A stretch of 64,000 bases of DNA from JAUQQI01 sp042408785 (GCA_042408785.1 JBHOQU010000124.1:79764-143763), one strand, 5' to 3'; shown: positions 49,485 to 58,562, numbered from the stretch's first letter. Translations and numbers: made by a program. The notes: a model not told the origin generated them from the letters alone.

Positions 49485-51812
49485 GTGGCTCAGGCCGTTG
49501 CCCCCGGCAAATTGATGGGCGCGCCCCTAAAGCGCAAGGAAGACCCGCGGTTCATCACCGGGCGGGGAAACTACGTGGATAACATTAAGCTGCCGGGCAT
49601 GGTTTACCTGGCCATCCTGAGAAGCCCCCATGCGCATGCCCGGATAAAAAAAATCGACGTCAGCCGGGCTAAGGCCCACCCCGGCGTCCTGGCCGTGTAC
49701 ACGGCCGAGGACCTTAAAAGGGCCGGGGTTAAGCCGATGCCCGTGGCCGCCCGCCTACCGGGCAGCAAGGTTCCCGATCGCTACCCCCTGGCCGTGGACA
49801 AGGTCCGCTTTGTGGGCGAGGGGGTGGCGGCGGTGGTGGCCGCCGACCGCTACACCGCCCGGGATGCCCTGGACCTGATCGCGGTCGAGTATGAGCCCCT
49901 GCCGGCGGTGGTCGACCCGGAGGCGGCCGTGGGTCCCGACGCGCCCCGGCTCTTCGACGACATCCCCGACAACATCTCCTTCCGGCGGCAGGTCTCGGCC
50001 GGGGACGTGGAGCGGGCCTTTGGCGAGGCCGATGGGGTTGTCCGGGAGCGGCTGATCAACCACCGGCTGGTGCCCAACGCCATGGAGCCCCGGGCGGCGG
50101 TGGCCTGGTACCAGCCCGGCACGGGGGAGCTTATCCTTTACACCACCAACCAGAACCCCCATACCATCCGGAGCTGGCTCATTTCGGTCATCGACCTGCC
50201 CGAGCACAAGGTTCGGGTCATCGCCCCGGATGTGGGCGGGGGGTTCGGCAGCAAGATCTTCCTGTACCCGGACGAGGTGGTGGCCGCCTTTGCCTCCATG
50301 CAGCTGGGCCGGCCGGTCAAGTGGACCGAGGACCGGAGCGAAAACTTCCGGGCCACCATCCACGGCCGGGACCACATCACCGACTTCGAGGTAGCCTACA
50401 AGCGGGACGGAACCCTGCTCGGCCTCAGGGTGAAGACCTACTCGAACCTGGGGGCCTATCTCTCCCAGTACGGGCAGGCCATCGCCGGGGTCCTCTACAC
50501 CGCCATGCTCCACGGGGTCTACCGGCTTCCCAACGTCTCGGCCGAGGTGATCGGGGTGCTCACCAACACCACCCCCACCGACGCCTACCGGGGTGCCGGC
50601 CGGCCGGAGGCGGCCTACCTGGTCGAGCGGGCCGTGGACCGGGTTGCCCGGGAGCTGAACATGGACCCGGCCGAGGTCCGGCGGCGCAACTTCATCCCGC
50701 CCTTCAACAACTTCTACCGGACACCTCTGGGGACGGTTTATGACAGCGGCGACTACGAGAAAACCCTGAACCGGGCGCTGGAGGTCGCCGGCTATGAGCA
50801 GCTGCGGGCGGAACAGCGGCGCCTCCGGGAGCAGGGCCGCTACATCGGCGTCGGCCTTTCCACCTACGTGGAGATCACCGGGCTTTCGCCCACCATCGAC
50901 GGAACCCACATCCGGGTCCACCCCACCGGCAAGGTGGAGGTCTTCACCGGAACCCACGCCCACGGCCAGGGCCACGAAACCACCTTCGCCCAGCTGGTGG
51001 CCGACCAGTTCGGGATCTCCCCCGACGACGTGGAGGTCCACCACGGGGATACCGGCAGCATCCCCTACGGCGGGGGCACCTCCGGCAGCCGGTCGGCCCC
51101 GGTGGGGGCTTCGGCCACCTACCAGGCGGCCCTTAAAGTCATCGAGAAGGCCAGGCGCATCGCCGCCCACCTGCTAGAGGCGGCCGAGGCCGACGTGGAG
51201 TTCCAAGAAGGGAGGTTCTTCGTCCGGGGCGCCCCGGAAAGGGCCGTTACCTTCCAGCAGGTGGCGGCCGCGGCCTACAACCCGGGCCGACTTCCGCCGG
51301 ACCTGGAGCCGGGCCTTGAGGCCACCGCCTTCTACAGCCTGCCGTCCAACGCCTGCCCCTTCGGGGCCCACGTAGCGGTGGTGGAGGTGGACCCGGAGAC
51401 CGGGCAGGTAAAGCTTCTCCGCTACGTGGCCGTCGACGACTGCGGCCGGGTGATGAACCCGCTGGTGGTGGAGGGTCAGGTCCACGGCGGGGTGGTCCAG
51501 GGGATCGGGCAGGCCCTTTGGGAATATGCGGCCTACGATGAACAGGGCAACCTGCTCACCGGTTCCCTACTGGACTACGCCCTGCCGGTGGCCAGCTACC
51601 TGCCGTCCTTCGAGACGGCCAACACCGAGACCCCCTCGCCGGTCACCCCCCTCGGGGTGAAAGGGGTGGGGGAGGCCGGGACCATCGGCGCAACCCAGGC
51701 CGTCGTCAACGCCGTGGTGGACGCCCTCGAGCCCTTCGGGGTCAAGTATCTTAACATGCCCCTGACCCCGGAGCGGGTCTGGCGGGCCATCCGGGCGGCC
51801 CGGGCGGGCTGA
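49485..51812 (+). CDS. Molybdenum hydroxylase large subunit 2 (form II CoxL-like)
   Basis: 775 residues from GTG 49485 (AAGGAGG upstream). The active-site loop is DAYRGAGRPEA, the classical form II motif AYRGAGR. VGGGFGSK, HAHGQGHETTFAQ and the Mo-proximal Glu in GVKGVGEAGTIGATQAVVNAV are present. Form II enzymes include many hydroxylases with substrates other than CO, so a CO dehydrogenase label would be premature. Paralogue of the protein at 46227-48584. No coxD/E/F or XdhC-type maturation genes lie in the window. The operon ends in a long hairpin. Confidence 0.9.
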   Translation: MAQAVAPGKLMGAPLKRKEDPRFITGRGNYVDNIKLPGMVYLAILRSPHAHARIKKIDVSRAKAHPGVLAVYTAEDLKRAGVKPMPVAARLPGSKVPDRYPLAVDKVRFVGEGVAAVVAADRYTARDALDLIAVEYEPLPAVVDPEAAVGPDAPRLFDDIPDNISFRRQVSAGDVERAFGEADGVVRERLINHRLVPNAMEPRAAVAWYQPGTGELILYTTNQNPHTIRSWLISVIDLPEHKVRVIAPDVGGGFGSKIFLYPDEVVAAFASMQLGRPVKWTEDRSENFRATIHGRDHITDFEVAYKRDGTLLGLRVKTYSNLGAYLSQYGQAIAGVLYTAMLHGVYRLPNVSAEVIGVLTNTTPTDAYRGAGRPEAAYLVERAVDRVARELNMDPAEVRRRNFIPPFNNFYRTPLGTVYDSGDYEKTLNRALEVAGYEQLRAEQRRLREQGRYIGVGLSTYVEITGLSPTIDGTHIRVHPTGKVEVFTGTHAHGQGHETTFAQLVADQFGISPDDVEVHHGDTGSIPYGGGTSGSRSAPVGASATYQAALKVIEKARRIAAHLLEAAEADVEFQEGRFFVRGAPERAVTFQQVAAAAYNPGRLPPDLEPGLEATAFYSLPSNACPFGAHVAVVEVDPETGQVKLLRYVAVDDCGRVMNPLVVEGQVHGGVVQGIGQALWEYAAYDEQGNLLTGSLLDYALPVASYLPSFETANTETPSPVTPLGVKGVGEAGTIGATQAVVNAVVDALEPFGVKYLNMPLTPERVWRAIRAARAG

Positions 51813-51825
51813 GACAAGGCCGACC

Positions 51826-51868
51826 CCAAAGAGTCGGGCCGGGGGCTTCCCCCGGCCCGACTCTTTGG
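51826..51868 (+). terminator. Perfect 20-bp hairpin after the cox-like operon
   Basis: Arms 51826-51845 and 51849-51868 are fully complementary with a 3-nt loop (CTT), beginning 13 nt after the stop. There is no T-run after it, so it may act as a Rho-assisted terminator, an mRNA-stabilising end, or both. It lies 31 nt before the next gene. Confidence 0.7.
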
Positions 51869-51899
51869 CCGAACGTGTAAAATTTATGGATTATCGTTG

Positions 51900-52547
51900 A
51901 TGTTCAGATTGGGCAAGTTCCGGCTGAATCTGCTTCCCCCCGCCGGGGACGAATTCTACCGCCTGTTTGAGGCCGGGACCGACCTGATGGTTCAGGCGGC
52001 CGAGCTCACCTGGAAGCTTTTCGAGGTTTGCGACCGGGTTTCCGAAAGGGCGGCGGAGATCCGGGCTCTTGAGGAGCAGGCCGACGGGGTGACCCACATG
52101 GTCATGCGCCAGCTTCACCGGAGTTTCCTTACCCCCTTCGACCGGGGCGATGTGGCCAGCCTGGCCCACACCGTGGACGAGGTGGTAGATTACCTGGAAG
52201 ATGCGGCCGCCCATGCCGCCCTTTACCAGATCCGCCGGCGGGACGCGGCGGCCGTGCGGCTGGCTGAGCTGGTAAGCCTCCAGGCGGCGGAAATCCGGGC
52301 GGCCGTGCGGCTTCTGCGGGACCCCCGGGCCGGCCGCCAGATTCTGGAGCGGACGGTGGAGATCAACCGCCTGGAAAATGAGGCCGACGCCGTCTTCCGG
52401 CAGGCCGTGGCCGACCTTATGGCCGGAAAATACGACCTGCTGGAGGTGCTGCGCTGGCGGGATATCTACCAGGGCCTCGAGTCGGCCACCGACCGGGCCG
52501 AAGACGTTGCCAACATCCTGGAGGGGATCGTCCTGGAACGGGCCTGA
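51900..52547 (+). CDS. DUF47/PhoU-like protein
   Basis: 215 residues, all-helical PhoU-like four-helix bundle (FRLNLLPPAGDEFYRLFEAG, ALEEQADGVTHMVMRQLHRSFLTPFDR, RLENEADAVFRQAVADL, DIYQGLESATDRAEDVANILEGIVLERA). DUF47 proteins are encoded beside PiT transporters and are thought to control them. ATG at 51900 (TTG at 51897 possible). A TAAAAT box (51878-51883) lies 16 nt upstream and no Shine-Dalgarno is seen. Ends 1 nt before the transporter gene. Confidence 0.92.
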   Translation: MFRLGKFRLNLLPPAGDEFYRLFEAGTDLMVQAAELTWKLFEVCDRVSERAAEIRALEEQADGVTHMVMRQLHRSFLTPFDRGDVASLAHTVDEVVDYLEDAAAHAALYQIRRRDAAAVRLAELVSLQAAEIRAAVRLLRDPRAGRQILERTVEINRLENEADAVFRQAVADLMAGKYDLLEVLRWRDIYQGLESATDRAEDVANILEGIVLERA

Positions 52548-52548
52548 A

Positions 52549-53547
52549 GTGGACAAGACGCTGGTAGCCGTCGGCCTCGTGGTCATCCTCGGCCTGGCCT
52601 TCGAGTTCGTGAACGGGTTTCACGACGCCGCCAACGCCATCGCCACCGTGGTGGCCACCCGGGTGCTTACCCCGGCCCGGGCCGTGCTTATGGCCGGGGC
52701 TTTAAACTTCCTGGGGGCGGTCTCGGGCACGGCCGTGGCCACCACCCTGGGCCGGGACCTGGTGGACCCGGGGGCGGTGGACCACTGGACGGTGGCGGTC
52801 GGCCTTTCGGCCGCCATCATCTGGGACCTGATCACCTGGTACGCTGGGCTGCCCACCAGCAGCAGCCACGCCCTCATCTTCGGGGTGGTGGGCTCGGCGG
52901 TGGCCACCGCCGGCCCGGGAGTGGTCAAGACCGGCGGCCTGTTTAAGGTCGGGGCCGGCCTGGTCTACTCGCCGGTTCTGGGGTTCCTGGCGGCCGCCGC
53001 CCTGATGGCGGCCATCTTCTGGGTCTTTCGACATTCGACCTGGTGGCTGGTCACCCGTCTGTTCGGACGGCTTCAGCTCCTTTCGGCCGCCTGGATGGCC
53101 TTCTCCCACGGCAGCAACGACGGCCAGAAGACGATGGGGGTCATCGCGCTGGCCCTCTTCAGCGGCGGCCTGCTCGGACCCGAGTTTTACGTTCCCCTGT
53201 GGGTCATGGCGGCGGCCGCCCTGGCCATCGCCCTGGGTACCACCGCCGGGGGCTGGCGGATCATCAAGACCCTGGGCTACCGGGTCGCCCACCTGCAGCC
53301 GGTCCACGGATTTGCGGCCGAGACGGCCGCCGGCACCGTCATCGAGGTGGCCAGCCGGGTGGGAATGCCCATCAGCACGACCCACGCCATCAGCGCCGCT
53401 ATAATGGGAGTGGGACTGGCCCGGGGGGCCAGGCAGGTCCGGTGGCTGGTGGCCGGGCGGATCGCGGCCGCCTGGGTGCTCACCATCCCCGGGTGCTTCG
53501 CCCTGGGCTGGGTCCTGCGCACCATCCTGAACCTGCTGGGGGCCTGA
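52549..53547 (+). CDS. pit: PiT-family inorganic phosphate transporter
   Basis: 332 residues from GTG 52549, 1 nt after the DUF47 stop; the open frame extends backwards inside the DUF47 gene and should be ignored. Duplicated PiT signature: EFVNGFHDAANAIATVV and FSHGSNDGQKTMGVI, with about ten TM helices and TSSSHA / ISTTHA loops. Low-affinity, proton- or sodium-coupled phosphate uptake. Confidence 0.95.
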   Translation: MDKTLVAVGLVVILGLAFEFVNGFHDAANAIATVVATRVLTPARAVLMAGALNFLGAVSGTAVATTLGRDLVDPGAVDHWTVAVGLSAAIIWDLITWYAGLPTSSSHALIFGVVGSAVATAGPGVVKTGGLFKVGAGLVYSPVLGFLAAAALMAAIFWVFRHSTWWLVTRLFGRLQLLSAAWMAFSHGSNDGQKTMGVIALALFSGGLLGPEFYVPLWVMAAAALAIALGTTAGGWRIIKTLGYRVAHLQPVHGFAAETAAGTVIEVASRVGMPISTTHAISAAIMGVGLARGARQVRWLVAGRIAAAWVLTIPGCFALGWVLRTILNLLGA

Positions 53548-53550
53548 AGG

Positions 53551-54582
53551 TTGGCGGATAACCGCCCCATCGTCGGCGTCACCATGGGCGACCCGGCCGG
53601 GGTCGGCCCCGAGGTCGTGGCCAAGGCCCTGGCCCGGCCCGAGCTTTACCGGGATGTGCGGCCGGTAGTCCTGGGGGATGCGGCCCTCCTGGCCCGGGCG
53701 GCCGCCGTCTGCGGCCTAAAACTTGACATAAATTTAATTGATTCGCCGGGGGCGGGGCGGTTTACGGCCGGGGTTGTCGACCTGATTCCGGTAACGGCTC
53801 TCGAACCCGACCGGGTCCGGTTCGGTCAGGTTCAGCCGCTGGCCGGGTGGGCCTGCTTTGAGTACATAAAGAAGTCGGTGGAGCTTGCGCTGGCCGGCCA
53901 GGTGGATGCGGTGGCCACCGCCCCCATCAACAAGGCCGCCCTTCAGGCCGCCGGCATACCCTACTTGGACCACACCCAGGCCTATGCCGCCCTGACCGGC
54001 TCGGCCGGGGTGCTCACCATGTTTGTGGTGGGCGAGCGGCTCAAAATCTTCTTCGCCACCAGGCATGTCGCCCTCCGGCAGGCCATCGCCGAGCTCACCG
54101 TCGACCGGGTTTATCAGGTGCTGGTTGCGGCCGACCGGGCCCTGCGGCGGTTCGGATTTTCCGAGCCCCTTTTCGGGGTGGCGGCCCTCAACCCCCACGC
54201 CGGGGAGGGGGGCCTTTTCGGGGATGAGGAGCTCACCGTGCTGGCCCCGGCCATCGCCCGGGCCCGGGAGGCCGGGGTCCGGGCTGAGGGACCGGTCCCG
54301 GCCGACTCGGTCTTTCACTTCTGTCTTCAGGGCCGGTTTGACGCCGTGATCTCCCTCTACCACGACCAGGGCCACATCGCCGCCAAAACCTACGATTTCG
54401 ACCGGACCGTTTCCCTCACCACCGGCCTGCCCTTCGTGCGGACCTCCGTCGACCACGGCACCGCCTACGACATCGCCGGCCGGGGAATCGCCCGGGCCGA
54501 GAGCATGGCCGAGGCGATCCGGGTGGCGGGGGAGTATGCCCGCCGGCTTCGGGCCGGCCGTCCGGCGGCCCAGGGAGGTTAA
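53551..54582 (+). CDS. pdxA: 4-hydroxythreonine-4-phosphate dehydrogenase family (PdxA or PdxA2)
   Basis: 343 residues starting with TTG at 53551 (first in-frame codon 3 nt after the pit stop). Family motifs: VTMGDPAGVGPEV, TAPINKAAL, YLDHTQ, NPHAGEGG and DHGTAYDIAGRG, including the metal-binding His residues. PdxA works in vitamin B6 synthesis; PdxA2 relatives oxidise four-carbon acid phosphates such as D-threonate 4-phosphate. The following genes encode a 2-hydroxyacid oxidase, which leaves both readings open. Confidence 0.9.
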   Translation: MADNRPIVGVTMGDPAGVGPEVVAKALARPELYRDVRPVVLGDAALLARAAAVCGLKLDINLIDSPGAGRFTAGVVDLIPVTALEPDRVRFGQVQPLAGWACFEYIKKSVELALAGQVDAVATAPINKAALQAAGIPYLDHTQAYAALTGSAGVLTMFVVGERLKIFFATRHVALRQAIAELTVDRVYQVLVAADRALRRFGFSEPLFGVAALNPHAGEGGLFGDEELTVLAPAIARAREAGVRAEGPVPADSVFHFCLQGRFDAVISLYHDQGHIAAKTYDFDRTVSLTTGLPFVRTSVDHGTAYDIAGRGIARAESMAEAIRVAGEYARRLRAGRPAAQGG

Positions 54583-54583
54583 G

Positions 54584-55870
54584 GTGGCGGGCGGGGCCGG
54601 CCTCGGCCTTCTCCGGGAGCAGTATGACAACCTTTCGGCGTGCATCCGGTGCGGCCTCTGCCTTTCGGTCTGCCCCACCTACCAGGTTTCTTTCAAAGAG
54701 GAGGAGGGGCCCCGGGGCCGCATCGCCATCCTGAAGGCCCTGGTGGAAGGCCACCTGGGCCTGACCCCCGACCTGGTGGAGCACGAGCTCAACTGCCTGG
54801 TCTGCGAGGCCTGCACGGCCATCTGCCCGGCCGGCTACCGGATGGAGCCGGCCCAAATCGCCTTCCGGGCGGCGGTGTCCGACCGGCTGCCCCGGGCGGT
54901 GCGGTTCGGGCTGGAGTATTTCCTGGGCGACCTGGGCCGCCTGCGCCGGCTGGTCCGGCTGCTGGCCCTGGGCCAGCGGCTGGGGCTGACCGGACTGGCT
55001 TCCCGCACGGGCCTTTTCGGCCTCCGGCGGCTGGGGCGGTTTCTGCCCGACCTGTCCGCATCCTTTATCGTGCCTCGGGGCCAGGTCTGGCGGCCCGCCG
55101 GGCCGGTCCGCTACCGGGTGGCCCTCCTGACCGGGTGTGTTATGAGCACCGTCTTTGCCGAGGTTACCCGGGCCACCGTCCGGGTGCTTACGGCCAACGG
55201 GTGCGAGGTGGTGGCGGTGGCCGGGCAGGGCTGTTGCGGGGCCCTGCACCTCCACAGCGGCCTCTGGGACTCGGCCCTTCGGCTCATCGAGAACAACGTC
55301 CGGGCCTTCGACCCCGACGGCTTCGACGCCATCATCGTCAACTCGGCCGGGTGCGGGACCGCCCTAAAGACCTACGACCACTTCGTGCCGGGCCCCCGGG
55401 CGGCGGCCATCGCCCGGAAGACCCGGGACCTTACGGAGTTTCTGGACGAGGTCGGGCTCGCCCCGCCCCCGGGGCAGGTGTCGGTGGTGGCCACCTACCA
55501 GGACCCCTGCCACCTGGCCCACGCCCAGCGCATTACGGCCGCCCCCCGCCGGCTTCTCCGGGCGATTCCGGGCCTCCGGCTGGTGGAGATGGCCGAACCG
55601 GCCCTCTGCTGCGGCAGCGCCGGGGTTTACAACGTCACCCGCCCGGCCTTCGCCGACGCCCTGATGGCCCGCAAGGTCCGCCACATCCTGGCCACCGGGG
55701 CCCAGGTGGTCGTGACCGCCAACCCCGGGTGCTACCTGCAGCTTTTGGCCGGCCTGCGGGCGGCGGCCGGGAACGGCCGGCCGGCCGTCGAGGTGCGGTT
55801 CCTGGTGGAGCTTCTGGACCGGGCCTATCAGGCCGCACCCCGGCCGGTCCTGGTGGAGGTCGGCCGGTGA
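54584..55870 (+). CDS. glcF: Glycolate/lactate oxidase iron-sulfur subunit (GlcF-like)
   Basis: 428 residues from GTG 54584, 1 nt after the pdxA stop with GGGAGG inside the pdxA end. Two [4Fe-4S] motifs (CIRCGLCLSVCP about residue 20, CLVCEACTAICP about 72) followed by two CCG heterodisulfide-reductase-like domains (GQGCCGALH, LCCGSAGVY). Carries electrons from the flavin subunit to the quinone pool. GTGA overlap with glcD. Confidence 0.93.
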   Translation: MAGGAGLGLLREQYDNLSACIRCGLCLSVCPTYQVSFKEEEGPRGRIAILKALVEGHLGLTPDLVEHELNCLVCEACTAICPAGYRMEPAQIAFRAAVSDRLPRAVRFGLEYFLGDLGRLRRLVRLLALGQRLGLTGLASRTGLFGLRRLGRFLPDLSASFIVPRGQVWRPAGPVRYRVALLTGCVMSTVFAEVTRATVRVLTANGCEVVAVAGQGCCGALHLHSGLWDSALRLIENNVRAFDPDGFDAIIVNSAGCGTALKTYDHFVPGPRAAAIARKTRDLTEFLDEVGLAPPPGQVSVVATYQDPCHLAHAQRITAAPRRLLRAIPGLRLVEMAEPALCCGSAGVYNVTRPAFADALMARKVRHILATGAQVVVTANPGCYLQLLAGLRAAAGNGRPAVEVRFLVELLDRAYQAAPRPVLVEVGR

Positions 55871-57312
55871 ACCGGGAAAGGCTTATCGCCGCCCTGGCCG
55901 CCGTCGTCGGCGAGGGTGGGGTGCATCACCGGCCGTCGGAGCTGGTGGCGTATTCTATTGACGGCACCTTTCAGCAGGCCCTCCCCGACCTGGTGGTTTC
56001 GCCGACCACCACCGAGCAGGTGGCGGATGTGGTCCGGCTGGCGGCCGAGGCCGGAATCCCCGTGGTGCCCCGGGGGGCCGGAACCAGTCTGGCCGGGGGG
56101 ACCATCCCGGTGGGGGGCGGGCTGGTGGTGAACCTGGCCCGGATGAACCGGATCCTGGAGATTGACCGGGCCAACGGGGTGGCCGTGGTGGAGGCCGGGG
56201 TGGTGACGGCCGAGCTCCAGCGGGCCGTGGAGCGGGAGGGCCTCTTCTACCCGCCCGACCCGGCCAGCCTCAACCAGTCCACCATTGGGGGGAACGTGGC
56301 CACCAACGCCGGGGGGCCCCGCTGTCTCAAATACGGGGTTACCCGGGACTACGTGCTGGGCCTGACGGTGGTGCTGGCCGACGGCCGGATTTTGCGGCTC
56401 GGGGGAAAGCTCGTCAAGAATAAAACGGGCTACCAGCTGACCCAGCTTTTCGTCGGCTCCGAGGGGACCCTGGGCATCATCACCGAGGTGGTGCTTAAGC
56501 TGCTGCCCCGACCCCGGCATCGGGCCACCGCCCTGGCCGTCTTTCCCCGGCTGGACGACGCTGCCCGCTCCGTCAACGCCATCCTGGAGGCCGGCATCCT
56601 GCCCGTTGCCCTGGAGCTTATGGACAACCTGACCATAAACGTCGTCGAAGACTATCTCCGGGCCGGCTTGCCCCGGGAGGCGGAGGCCCTCCTCATCCTG
56701 GAGCAGGACGGCAACCACCCTGAGGCGGTCCTGGCCGATGTGGAGCGGATGGCGGCCATCTGCGGGGAGGCGGGGGCCTCGACCGTTGAGGTGGCCGCCG
56801 ACGAGGCCGGGCGGCAGCGGCTCTGGCAGGCGCGTCGGGCAGTCTCGCCGGCCCTGGGGCGGCGGGGTCGGAACAAGCTGGGGGAAGATATCGTGGTCCC
56901 CCGGGCGGCCATCCCCGAGATGGTCCGCCGCATCCGCCAGATCGGCCGGGAGTATGGCTTCGAGATCCCCGTCTTCGGCCACGCCGGCGACGGCAACCTC
57001 CACCCCAACATCATCTTCGACCTGCACCAGCCCGGGGAGCTGGAGCGGGTGGAGCAGGCGGCGGCCGCCATCTTCCGGGCCGCCCTGGAGCTGGGGGGAA
57101 CCCTGACCGGGGAGCACGGCATCGGAACCCTCAAGCGGGAGTTCCTGACCGAGGCCCTGGGGCCGGATGGGGTCGAGGTTATGCGCCGGCTCAAGGCGGC
57201 CCTGGACCCGAAGGGGCTTTTTAACCCCCACAAAGTGTTCCCCGAGGCCGACGGGGTTGAGGGCTTTCTGCGGCGGCTGCCCGTGCTGGGAACGGCCGAA
57301 GCCCCAGGCTAA
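55867..57312 (+). CDS. glcD: FAD-linked 2-hydroxyacid oxidase subunit (GlcD-like)
   Basis: 481 residues from GTG 55867, overlapping the glcF stop; the much longer open frame (from 54640) covers glcF in another frame and is not real. FAD-binding PCMH domain: VVPRGAGTSLAGGTIP, NQSTIGGNVATNAGGPRCLKYG; C-terminal domain with FGHAGDGNLHPN and GEHGIGTLKREF. Oxidises glycolate or D-lactate-like acids. No glcE is present, so with glcF it forms a two-part enzyme. Convergent 4-nt overlap with the MFS gene. Confidence 0.94.
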   Translation: MNRERLIAALAAVVGEGGVHHRPSELVAYSIDGTFQQALPDLVVSPTTTEQVADVVRLAAEAGIPVVPRGAGTSLAGGTIPVGGGLVVNLARMNRILEIDRANGVAVVEAGVVTAELQRAVEREGLFYPPDPASLNQSTIGGNVATNAGGPRCLKYGVTRDYVLGLTVVLADGRILRLGGKLVKNKTGYQLTQLFVGSEGTLGIITEVVLKLLPRPRHRATALAVFPRLDDAARSVNAILEAGILPVALELMDNLTINVVEDYLRAGLPREAEALLILEQDGNHPEAVLADVERMAAICGEAGASTVEVAADEAGRQRLWQARRAVSPALGRRGRNKLGEDIVVPRAAIPEMVRRIRQIGREYGFEIPVFGHAGDGNLHPNIIFDLHQPGELERVEQAAAAIFRAALELGGTLTGEHGIGTLKREFLTEALGPDGVEVMRRLKAALDPKGLFNPHKVFPEADGVEGFLRRLPVLGTAEAPG

Positions 57313-58562
57313 TCGGGGACCGGCTGGGGGGCCTTGACCGGCCCGGCCTCGGGTACGGGCCGAAGCCTCGAGACGGCGACGGCAGAGATGCCCCCCAAGA
57401 TCACCGTAAGCAAGATCAGGCCGTCGACCCCCCGCCAGTCGGCGAAGATTCCCCCGAGGCTGCTGCCGATGAGCTGGCCCAGCCCGAGCAGGACCGAATA
57501 GATGCCCATAATGGTGCCCCGTTCGGCCTCGAACCGCCCGGAGATGGCCCCCAGGTAGCTCAGGGCGGCGGGGGTAAAACCGCTCATTACCAGTAGACCG
57601 GCTGCCGAAATCAACAGCAAGGCCACAATGCGGGCGTGGCTTGCGCCGATGGAGTGGTTCAGGAGAAAGAGGCTTACGGCCGTAACGCCAAGGCCAACCA
57701 GGCCGGTGCGCATGGCCCGAACCGAGCCTACCCGTCCAAGGACCTGACCCCAGGCCACCACCCCGATGACGAAAAGGAGCAGGACGACCCCGGCGGCGGT
57801 GCCGAACTCGGAGCCGGTGAAGCCCCCGACCAGGAGCTGGGTGGGGTCCTTCCGGCGGGTCAGCTGGAAGGCGGCGTGGCTGAGCCAGACCCCCACCACG
57901 GCGTTCACGGCCACCCAGGCGGGGGCCAGCCCGAGGACGTGGCGAAGGCCCATTACCAGCTCCTTAAGGCGCCAGTGGCCGGACCCGACCCCGGCGGCGC
58001 GGTGAATGGGAACCGTCATCAGGGCCAGGAGGCTCAGGCCGTAGAGGCCGGCCACTACCCCGAAGGCCCAGAGGTGCAAGAGGTCCCAGAGGAAGCCGGC
58101 GGCCACTACCCCGCTGCCCAGCCCGAGGATGGTGGCGGCCTCGAAGAGGGCCATTACCCGGCCCCGCCGGGCCTCGTCTTCCCCGGCCTCGTCGGCGAGA
58201 ACGCTCAGCATCGGCGGGGTCGAAACCCCGGCCGAGAGGCCCTGGCAGAGCTTGGCGGCAAACACCCCGAGGAGGGCGTTGGAGAGGGCCACGAAGGGAA
58301 TGGCAACCACCCCGAAGAACGGGCCCAAAAGAAGGGGCCGGCGCCGGCCCCAGAGGTCGCTCAGGGTCCCGGCGAGGGGCGCGCTGAGCAGTTCGGCAAT
58401 GTAAAAGCCGGCGATGGCAAACCCCAAGGACGAGGCCTTAACGTGGTGGAAACCGGCGGCGTCCAGGGCACCGAATTTTAAATTAATCAAAGTGCCGGCA
58501 GCCGCGGCCGCCAGGCGCAGCAGATACGCCCCAACAAAAAGAAGTCCCAGGGAGTTCACCAT
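57309..58562 (-). CDS. MFS transporter (12-TM)
   Basis: 417 residues, about 12 TM segments. Motif A in GTLSDLWGRRRPLL and a second, weaker copy GQVLGRVGSVRAMR; AKLCQGLSAGVSTPPMLSVLAD in TM4. Resembles drug or metabolite efflux permeases, but substrate is not deducible. GGAGGCAGG precedes the ATG. A consensus TATAAT on the minus strand lies 45 nt upstream. Confidence 0.85.
   Translation of the reverse strand: MVNSLGLLFVGAYLLRLAAAAAGTLINLKFGALDAAGFHHVKASSLGFAIAGFYIAELLSAPLAGTLSDLWGRRRPLLLGPFFGVVAIPFVALSNALLGVFAAKLCQGLSAGVSTPPMLSVLADEAGEDEARRGRVMALFEAATILGLGSGVVAAGFLWDLLHLWAFGVVAGLYGLSLLALMTVPIHRAAGVGSGHWRLKELVMGLRHVLGLAPAWVAVNAVVGVWLSHAAFQLTRRKDPTQLLVGGFTGSEFGTAAGVVLLLFVIGVVAWGQVLGRVGSVRAMRTGLVGLGVTAVSLFLLNHSIGASHARIVALLLISAAGLLVMSGFTPAALSYLGAISGRFEAERGTIMGIYSVLLGLGQLIGSSLGGIFADWRGVDGLILLTVILGGISAVAVSRLRPVPEAGPVKAPQPVPD

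Noticed and set aside
45695..51812. Calling the operon an aerobic CO dehydrogenase
   Set aside because: The form I loop AYxCSFR is absent from both large subunits; form II-like enzymes have varied substrates.
53723..53752. TTGACA with an AT-rich stretch inside pdxA
   Set aside because: No -10 box at suitable spacing and the position is internal to an intact coding region.
54640..55866. Upstream extension of the glcD frame through glcF
   Set aside because: Pro/Gly-rich out-of-frame reading of glcF; GTG at 55867 with GTGA overlap is the proper start.
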